Shown here: positions 57,201 through 64,000 of the stretch, in pieces | Layout: each line of letters opens with the position of its first letter | How positions within the stretch are numbered: position 1 is the stretch's first letter | Source: Nematostella vectensis | Taxonomy: Eukaryota; Cnidaria; Anthozoa; Actiniaria; Edwardsiidae | NCBI RefSeq assembly: GCF_932526225.1 | Contig: NC_064040.1 | Location: 4,833,681-4,897,680 of the forward strand | Direction of reading: 5' to 3' | DNA: 64,000 nucleotides | Notes under the pieces: model-generated | What the model saw: only the letters and a program-made list of their open reading frames with translations | Told to the model about the DNA's origin: nothing | The model's database searches: none | Program-made: the position numbers and the translations under genes

Positions 57201-58491
57201 TTTTAACTCTATCACCACCAGATTATGTCATCACCACCATCATTTTCATCCTCTCAGTGTTATCATCCGACCATCATGATACACATCATAACATCTTATA
57301 TCAATTACAATTTTTCTCATCTACTAAAGTGTAAAACTCGTCTACTAAAGTGTAAAACTCGTCTATTAAAGTGCAAAACTCGTCTACTTTAGTGCAAAAC
57401 TCGTCTACTAAAGTGCAAAACTCGTCTACTAAAGTGCAAAACTCGTCTACTTAAGTGCAAAACTCGTCTACTAAAGCGTAAAACTCGTCTACTAAAGTGT
57501 AAAACTCGTCTACTAAAGTGCAAAACTCGTCTACTAAAGTGCAAAACTCGTCTACTAAAGCGTAAAACTCGTCTACTAAAGTGCAAAACTCGTCTACTAA
57601 AGTGCAAAACTCGTCTACTAAAGTGCAAAACTCGTCTACTTAAGTGCAAAACTCGTCTACTAAAGCGTAAAACTCGTCTACTAAAGTGCAAAACTCGTCT
57701 ACTAAAGTGCAAAACTCGTCTACTAAAGCGTAAAACTCGTCTACTAAAGTGCAAAACTCGTCTACTCAAGTGCAAAACTCGTCTACTTTAGTGTAAAACT
57801 AGTCTACTAAAGTGTAAAACTCATCGCTAGTTATATTTAATTCTCATCTACTTAACTTTATTTCAATACACTTTTGTCCAGTTTGGCTTGCCATACTTAT
57901 GTACCCAAATATGTCCTTAAATATGTAATTGTCCAATCATCTAATCACCATCACCATCATCGTATTTTCAAGTGTCGCTTCTGTAGATATTATCACGGTT
58001 ACTATTGTCTTAATAATGGTGAGACATGTAGATACAGCAGTACGAAATTGCTTGGTTGCTTTTCCGCAGATGCGTATTGACAACTGTTGATCCGGACCTC
58101 GGAAAGAAGTCTGGTAACGAGCCATTGGCTACTCTTAAAAGGTAGGGCCAAAGCAAGCTGAATACACCGCCATTTTACCGTCCCGTACATCTCCGAGTCA
58201 CGCATTTCCATCGGCTTATTCAAGCGAGTAAGCGATACAATTTCGGGGTGGTTAATAGACATTTTTGATGGGTTGATGATTAATCACCATACGCACGCCT
58301 GCTCTCATGGCTCAAAAGACGCCAAGCTTCAGTTCGAGTAAACCTAATAAAAGAACTTTGTATCACTTAGGACGCGAATGCCTGCTGACCGTGATCCGAG
58401 GTACGGAGACTCGCCTTTCTTTGGCATCCACACCGTGGTGGATAACACGGGTAACATCCAGGTTGGGGACCCTGTGGAGGCTAGGTGCTAG
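54206..58491 (+). CDS. mARC-B, tandem paralogue of mARC-A (313 aa, 7 exons)
   Basis: Exons: 54206-54411, 54678-54854, 55426-55588, 55717-55857, 56416-56477, 58070-58141, 58371-58491. Exons 2-6 have exactly the same lengths as in mARC-A, and all phases match. It keeps the membrane anchor, the MOSC barrel start (GLYIYPIKSCKG), the molybdenum-ligand cysteine C251 in RCVLTTVDP and the end YGDSPFFG. Exons 1 and 4 are nearly identical in DNA to mARC-A, while the others differ widely. An in-frame ATG at 54182 could extend the N-terminus by eight residues. A poly-A signal AATAAA lies near 58642. Vertebrate MTARC1/MTARC2 are a separate tandem pair. Confidence 0.93.
55001..55094. ncRNA. Long near-perfect hairpin in mARC-B intron 2 (pre-miRNA-like candidate)
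   Basis: The core arms GTCCCAGATCCTC and GAGGATCTGGGAC pair perfectly around a 7-nt loop. Outer arms (TGCCGCTCTCTGTGTAG against CGACACTGAGAGCGGC) extend the stem to about 36 bp with few mismatches, and weaker pairing runs further out. Size fits a pre-miRNA or a small palindromic MITE. There is no evidence of expression. Confidence 0.35.
55246..55450 (+). repeat. Triplicated 3' splice site of mARC-B exon 3
   Basis: The acceptor plus exon 3 start (CCCCATAG, then AGTGTTTGGTCTTGTTGG) recurs upstream twice in decayed form: ACCCATAG-TGTGCTTATGGTC (acceptor at 55261) and ACCAATAG-TATGTTTGGTCTGG (acceptor at 55341). The true acceptor is at 55425. Spacing is 80 and 84 bp. Confidence 0.75.
56571..56608. 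repeat. Poly-C/poly-A simple tract in mARC-B intron 5
   Basis: About 15 C followed by about 23 A. Simple sequence, possibly the tail of a retrosequence, but no body is recognised to its left. Confidence 0.7.
57315..57830 (+). repeat. 21-bp minisatellite in mARC-B intron 5 (about 24 copies)
   Basis: The unit is ACTCGTCTACTAAAGTGCAA plus A, with GCGTA, GTGTA and TTTAG variants. It is wholly intronic. The regular Ser-Arg-Arg-Val-Leu frame on the minus strand is a repeat artefact. Confidence 0.92.
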
Positions 58492-58998
58492 GCACAATCG
58501 ACATGCACGAGCTTATCATAAGGCGAATATGATAAAAGTAAATGCGAATTTGATATAAACATATAACGTAAACGTTTGATCATAACATAAACCCCCCAAA
58601 AAAGGCGGCAGTCTAGTGGTAGGTGTAATAATAACAGAAACAATAAATCAACACAAAGTTGAAGTTTCTGTGTTTACTGAGATGACTCCCTCTCGTCAAA
58701 GAAACTTTAACAGTAAGATTTGAAAAGTTTGATTGATGTGAACTTCACCAGCCATTTTGCAAAGTATAGTCGCTTGCGCTTTAACTTACCAAACACCACG
58801 TAACTTCCGTTCAATCAAAACTTCTCAGATATTCCTAGTTCATGGTTGGCTAATCTCGGTTGCCATGGTAGCATGCGTCGTACATTTACTTCCCCGTGGC
58901 TTGGCCGACTTTCGAGCATTAGGATAATATGAGTTGGCTATAGGATCATAATAGGGTGGCTATAGGTTTGGTCGGTGTTGTCATTTGAAAAGCGTTCG

Positions 58999-59166
58999 AA
59001 TATGGGAGTGTTACTGGAGTTGTGTTTCGTGTCGGCGCAGTTAACGTATCACATGGAAAAGGATAGGATTTCACAAGAAATGATCTACTTTTTGTGGCAA
59101 AGAGGGTACGGGCCTGAGCTCTTGTCTAAAGTCAGTGGTTCTATTAAGGGATGTATTTGGAAATCT
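58999..59166 (+). CDS. Unrecognised short open frame, possible exon
   Basis: Frame starting MGVLLELCFVSAQLTYHMEK and continuing to IYFLWQRGYGPELLSK, with a possible GTCAGT donor after it. The amino-acid composition looks protein-like, but I do not recognise it and found no partner exon. It ends at the left TIR of a small element. Kept only as a low-confidence candidate. Confidence 0.18.
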
Positions 59167-59413
59167 TAAAGCCGCATTGTCACCAGTTCACTTCCGGAGG
59201 TCCGGCGGAAACCTCAACCGTTAAAAGACAAAAGAATCTCTTAGAATCCGAGATATTTAACATGCCATCCGCTCTAAATTATCAATCACATCCTCGGAGA
59301 AACTTGCAACAGACACACTGCTTTCAATATTTTTTTAATATTTTTTGCGTTAAAAATCATAGGAGATTGTTACGTAATCGACCGGAAGTAAAGTGGTGAC
59401 AATGCGACTTTAA
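59166..59413. mobile_element. 240-bp MITE with TTAA target duplication
   Basis: Inverted ends of about 30 bp: AGCCGCATTGTCACCAGTTC on the left, and on the right GGTGACAATGCGACT (reverse complement AGTCGCATTGTCACC). TTAA lies on both sides (59166-59169 and 59410-59413). No coding capacity. Consistent with a piggyBac- or Kolobok-type MITE. Confidence 0.75.
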
Positions 59414-60674
59414 GTTGATAAAAAAATATATATACTTTGGCTGTCTCTTGCTCAAGGAAAATAGGAAACAACAGCTTTTTATAGAGGATCTCGCCGACCA
59501 TTTATTATTGATTTGCAAATGTTAAACTATTGTTTTTTTCTACAAAGTGCTGGCAAATTCCACCCCATTTCCCGCCAAGCGATTTTGTTTATATAAATAA
59601 ACAATCCAATATCAGTAATCATGTGATGCTCTATGCCATAGAATTATGATAGAATGATAATTAGGTAATACGTTACAAGCCAATAATATACCACGCCAGT
59701 AATAATAGACGTTCCCCATACAGCATCTTTCTTTTGACGATGTCTTCTTTCTAATGCAAAATTAATTTTGTTTGTAAATTGTTAATACCCGATATAGTTT
59801 TCAATAGAATATGACAGACGTCAAAATGTGGAACACCAACACAATTCAGGACATTTAAGCATTTCCATCCGCTAATTAAAGCGAATAATCTATATAGTTT
59901 AAATTATGTATCTTCAATAACTTACCAGACATTATAAGTGGATTTTTAAGTAAAGTTTTCTTGTAAATAAACCGTTGTACTTTCAAATGTAATTAATAAA
60001 CAAAGAAGTGGTTGATAGACGTTGTTTGATGCGTTGATGATTAATCACACGCCTGCTTGCCTTACTCCGCTCTTTTAGGCGCTCAAGTACATTGTCCTGA
60101 AATGTCATCATTCCCACATTCCAATAATCAAGTGGTGGCGGCAAACAATCCCTAACCACCATCATAAGAAGAAACAACTAGATGAATAAAATAAACAAAT
60201 AAATGGCAATGACATTGCTTAGTATTGCAGTTTGAAGCAAAACCATTCAAAACAATGTAATTCATTTGGCGTGTATTTTTGTGAGATCGGTCTCAGCTCG
60301 ATCCATACGTTAAGTTAAGACAAGGTCATAATTTCACTTTAAAAAAATTAAAAATCCGCGCGATTGTTTTTGTAAAGTCACAGTAACACTTTGCAATACT
60401 CCATTCGCAAGTATGCAATCTTTTTTATAAGAACGTCTTATTTTTAGTTGAAACTGGGCCGTTCTTTACTTTTGGATAATTTTTGGGAAGATGTTCTTAT
60501 ATGTAAATTTATATATCATAATATAAGTCAACAATAATATGAGTCTGCCCTGAAGAAGTCTTATTAAAGACGAAAATTTGGCAGAGTCGATTTCCAGTTT
60601 TTGGTGTATTATAATATAAGTCGAGATGCACCACCCAGCAGTCAGTGTATAATGTATAACTAAATAATACTAAT
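59414..60674. other. Intergenic AT-rich sequence
   Basis: No gene recognised. A segment at about 60008-60050 (GTTGATGATTAATCAC followed by ACGCCTGCTT) is similar to part of mARC-B intron 6 at 58251-58300, so it may be a dispersed repeat or an old partial duplication. Confidence 0.45.
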
Positions 60675-62115
60675 AAAGTCTGTAGAGGGACTGTGTTGCC
60701 TTAACCTCGTCACCTATCTGTAGAGGGACTGTGTTGCCTGAGAGACCTCGTCACCTATCTGTAGAGGGACTCTGTTGCCTGAGAGACCTCGTCACCTATC
60801 TGTAGAGGGACTGTGTTGCCTGAGAGACCTCGTCACCTGTCTGTAGAGGGACTCTGTTGCCTGAGAGACCTCGTCACCTATCTGTAGAGGGACTCTGTTG
60901 CCTGAGAGACCTCGTCACCTGTCTGTAGAGGGACTGTGTTGCCTGAGAGACCTCGTCACCTGTCTGTAGAGGGACTCTGTTGCCTGAGAGACCTCGTCAC
61001 CTATCTGTAGAGGGACTGTGTTGCCTGAGAGACCTCGTCACCTATCTGTAGAGGGACTGTGTTGCCTTAACCTCGTCACCTGTCTGTAGAGGGACTGTGT
61101 TGCCTGAGAGACCTCGCCACCTATCTGTAGAGGGACTGTGTTGCCTGAGAGACCTCGTCACCTGTCTGTAGAGGGACTCTGTTGCCTGAGAGACCTCGTC
61201 ACCTATCTATAGAGGGACTGTGTTGCCTGAGAGACCTCGTCACCTGTCTGTAGTAGGACTCTGTTGCCTGAGAGACCTCGTCACCTATCTATAGAGGGAC
61301 TGTGTTGCCTGAGAGACCTCGTCACCTGTCTGTAGAGGGACTCTGTTGCCTGAGAGACCTCGTCACCTATCTGTAGAGGGACTGTGTTGCCTTAACCTCG
61401 TCACCTGTCTGTAGAGGGACTCTGTTGCCTGAGAGACCTCGCCACCTATCTGTAGAGGGACTCTGTTGCCTGAGAGACCTCGTCACCTATCTGTAGAGGG
61501 ACTGTGTTGCCTTAACCTCGTCACCTGTCTGTAGAGGGACTGTGTTGCCTGAGAGACCTCGTCACCTGTCTGTAGTAGGACTCTGTTGCCTGAGAGACCT
61601 CGTCACCTATCTATAGAGGGACTGTGTTGCCTGAGAGACCTCGTCACCTGTCTGTAGAGGGACTCTGTTGCCTGAGAGACCTCGTCACCTATCTGTAGAG
61701 GGACTGTGTTGCCTTAACCTCGTCACCTGTCTGTAGAGGGACTCTGTTGCCTGAGAGACCTCGCCACCTATCTGTAGAGGGACTCTGTTGCCTGAGAGAC
61801 CTCGTCACCTATCTGTAGAGGGACTGTGTTGCCTTAACCTCGTCACCTATCTGTAGAGGGACTGTTTTGCCCGAGAGACCTCGTCACCTGTCTGTAGAGG
61901 GACTCTGTTGCCTGAGAGACCTCGTCACCTGTCTGTAGAGGGACTGTGTTGCCTGAGAGACCTCGTCACCTATCTGTAGAGGGACTCTGTTGCCTGAGAG
62001 ACCTCGTCACCAGTCTGTAGAGGGACTGTGTTGCCTGAGAGACCTCGTCACCTATCTGTAGAGGGACTGTGTTGCCTGACAGACCTCGCCACCTATCTGT
62101 AGAGGGACTGCGTCG
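60675..62115 (-). repeat. 41-bp array of the right-edge gene's 3' coding end with its stop codon (about 35 copies)
   Basis: Plus-strand unit CTGTAGAGGGACTCTGTTGC followed by CTGAGAGACCTCGTCACCTAT. On the gene strand each unit reads CAGTCCCTCTACAGATAG then GTGACGAGG. That is the last codons (QSLYR) and the TAG of the gene ending at 62093. A shorter variant with GCCTTAACCTCG recurs at regular positions, showing a higher-order unit. Confidence 0.9.
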
Positions 62116-63442
62116 CCTCAGAGAGCTCGGTGGCTAAAGTGCAGTTGTTAGAGCCGCTTGGTAGAAGAGGGAGAATCGTACTCAGTAACTCAGCGGTGCG
62201 CTGGATTGGGACATCACGACAGGCAAGTTTTATGGGGCTCTGCAACAAAACAATTTTTACACAATGTTTACATGGAATTATTTGTTTGACGCTTCCTAGC
62301 CTGCTTGCAGACGTTTAACCAGTGTTTTTCGCTATGTTAACCCGGTGATTTCGCTTTGTTTAACCGGTGTTTTTCGCTATGTTTAACCGGTGTTTTCGCT
62401 TTGTTTAGACGGTGTTTTTTGCTATGTTTACACGTTGTTTGTCGCTATGTTTACTCGTTTTTTTTCGCTATGTTTACCCGGTGTTTTCGCCATGTATACC
62501 CGGTGTTTTTCGCTATCTTTACCCGGTGTTTTTCGCTATGTTTACTCGTTTTTTTTTTTCGCTATGTTTACCCGGTGTTTTCAATATGTTTACCCGGTGT
62601 TTTTCGCCATGTTTACCCGGTGTTTTCGCTATGTTTACCCGGTGTTTTCGCTATGTTTACCCGGTGTTTTTCGCTATGTTTACCCGGTATTTTCGCTGTT
62701 TACCCGGTGTTTTTCGCTATGTTTTCCCGGTGTTTTTCGCTATGTTTTCCCGGTGTTTTTCGCTTTGTTTGCCCAGTGTTTACGCTTTGTTTACCCGGTG
62801 TTTTTCGCTATGATTTCCCTGTGTTTTTATGTGTTGCTATGTTCTAACTCGTTGCCGCGAACTCGTTTCGTTCTAGCCGCGCGTATGTTGGGGAGAAGGA
62901 GAAGGGTTGAAACGGAAGTTTGGTTCTCCCTTAAACGCGTTCTTTGACTATTCCCATGGTGCATTGGTCCCTTAAATCCCAGAAATCGTTGGTGGCGCAC
63001 TGCCTGTGCCATTCACCACAGGATTCCGTAAGGGCCTACGAGTGTATGAAACTCAGCACGAGAGACGCACGCCGAGAAGTTAGTGAAGACGGAAAACGAA
63101 GCGGGGACGGAGAAGCGAGAAAAAGAAAGCGTTCCGTTTCTTCATTCAACGCTTCCTCCTCCGCTTGCTTCTCCACCATGCTGATTCTCTTTTCGTTTTG
63201 TTTTAGAAATGGGCAGCTACGCCCGGCAGGGCTAAGCCGAGACAAACGAATATAGTACACAAAAGTAAGAATGCGTGACATACCTGTTGCTTTATCCATC
63301 GGCTTATGTGAGTGGGAAGGCGTGACAGTTGCGTGACACTTGTCGTAGACTCGCTGGAATCTAGTGTGTGAGCAAGCCGCTGACCCACAATCACTAACAG
63401 CTTACCGGCCAGGCCTTGTTTGTCGTTGACAGACATTAAAAC
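62093..63442 (-). CDS. Last two coding exons of an unrecognised gene (partial, enters from the right)
   Basis: Exon 63442-63284 (53 codons, VLMSVNDKQGLAGKLLVIVG...PTHISRWIKQQ) has a TTTTACAG acceptor and a GTATGT donor. It joins in phase 0 to 62239-62093 (SPIKLACRDVPIQRTAELLS...LSEATQSLYR, then TAG) through a TTGTTGCAG acceptor. Both segments look like amphipathic helices of a helical-repeat protein, but I cannot name the family. The earlier exons would lie beyond 64000 or in the unresolved 63443-64000 stretch. The stop region seeds the 41-bp array on its left. Confidence 0.65.
62325..62835. repeat. 22-bp minisatellite in the last intron of the right-edge gene (about 22 copies)
   Basis: The unit is TTTTTCGCTATGTTTACCCG plus GTG, with variants (CGTTTT, CGCTTTG, CCATG). 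The array lies between the two exons of the minus-strand gene and does not reach either one. Frames rich in Phe/Cys/Val are artefacts. Confidence 0.88.
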
Positions 63443-63774
63443 CTGTAAAATATGACAAAACATTGAATGTATAAATACATGGACCATACATTTGAAGGTT
63501 TGAAGTAGACCTTGGTATTTTCAAATTAAAAAAAATATAACAAAGAGTGGCTGGTTGATACACAGAAATACAAAGAAATGGAGGGTACACATACCGCCTA
63601 AAAACAGCGTTTTATAACAATTTTTAAAATTGCATATTTTTCACATTCAGTGCCAAACACCATTATCCAATCTGATAAGGAACTGGTAAGAAAAGTTTTT
63701 TTTCATGTTAAGCGAAAAAGGTGTGGTATGTAGCTGAATTTATTCCAAGTATTACGACTACAGTTGGAACCAAG

Positions 63775-64000
63775 CCCAAGCCCTCTGGACCAGACCAGAC
63801 AGGACGAAAGCCAAAACCCTCGGGTCCAAGCCACAACCCTGGGGACCACGCCACAACCCTGGGGACCAAGCCACAACCCTGGGGACCAAGCCACAACCCT
63901 CGGGACCAAGCCACAACCCTGGGGACCAAGCCACAACCCTGGGGACCAAGCCACAACCCTGGGGACCAAGCCACAACCCTGGGGACCAAGCCAAAACCCT
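63775..64000. repeat. 20-bp minisatellite at the right edge
   Basis: About ten copies of AAGCCACAACCCTGGGGACC, nearly exact at the right end and decaying to the left (AAGCCCTCTGGACC). It continues past the window. Confidence 0.9.

Noticed and set aside
57389-57775. A 128-codon Ser-Arg-Arg-Val-Leu repeat frame on the minus strand
   Set aside because: Translation of the 21-bp intronic array in mARC-B.
62356-62947. Overlapping plus-strand frames rich in Phe, Cys and Val
   Set aside because: Low-complexity translation of a 22-bp array inside an intron of the minus-strand gene.

Overview
The window is a stretch of an animal nuclear genome. Genes are split by GT-AG introns into many short exons, the products are ordinary metazoan housekeeping proteins, one tRNA gene sits in an intron, and there are LTR and DNA transposons. 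Which animal cannot be fixed from sequence alone. An invertebrate, possibly a cnidarian, fits the protein divergence, the moderate AT bias and the abundance of minisatellites, but I hold this loosely.

Layout from left to right. (1) 1-2866, minus: 5' exons of a NEK9-type kinase running off the left edge. (2) 3467-38963, plus: a nearly complete exportin-5 gene (XPO5), which I could rebuild as 38 exons coding for about 1,217 residues. NEK9 and XPO5 are head to head. (3) XPO5 introns hold a 1.5-kb TTAA-flanked element (intron 3), a 1.8-kb TIR transposon (intron 10) and an intact Ty3/gypsy retrotransposon with identical 182-bp LTRs (intron 36, minus). (4) 41046-43955, minus: a four-exon mucin-like type I membrane protein. 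(5) 44986-49304, minus: ADAT3, eight exons, with a tRNA-Glu(UUC) gene in intron 4. (6) 49385-51933 and 54206-58491, plus: two tandem mARC (MOSC-domain, molybdenum cofactor) genes, each with seven exons and 313 aa. The first is head to head with ADAT3, with only 80 bp between start codons. (7) 62093-63442, minus: the last two coding exons of a gene I do not recognise, entering from the right.

The striking feature is the tandem repeats. More than 25 arrays are present, and an unexpected share do not lie inside introns. Their unit spans an exon edge, so the last bases of an exon plus its 5' splice site (or a 3' splice site plus the first exon bases, or the final codons plus the stop) are copied many times into the non-coding side. 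I find this at XPO5 introns 4, 16, 17, 21, 24, 25 and 30, at the XPO5 stop codon, at ADAT3 intron 6, at mARC-B intron 2, and at the stop codon of the right-edge gene. Intron 17 alone carries about 63 copies of its own donor over 4.8 kb. In each case the copy touching the exon body is the one that keeps the protein in frame. This exon-edge-seeded satellite pattern across four genes is my candidate for the undescribed phenomenon.

The genes are not an operon. XPO5 (pre-miRNA export), ADAT3 (tRNA wobble editing) and NEK9 (mitotic kinase) are unrelated housekeeping functions. The two mARC paralogues are a local duplication with signs of gene conversion in exons 1 and 4.
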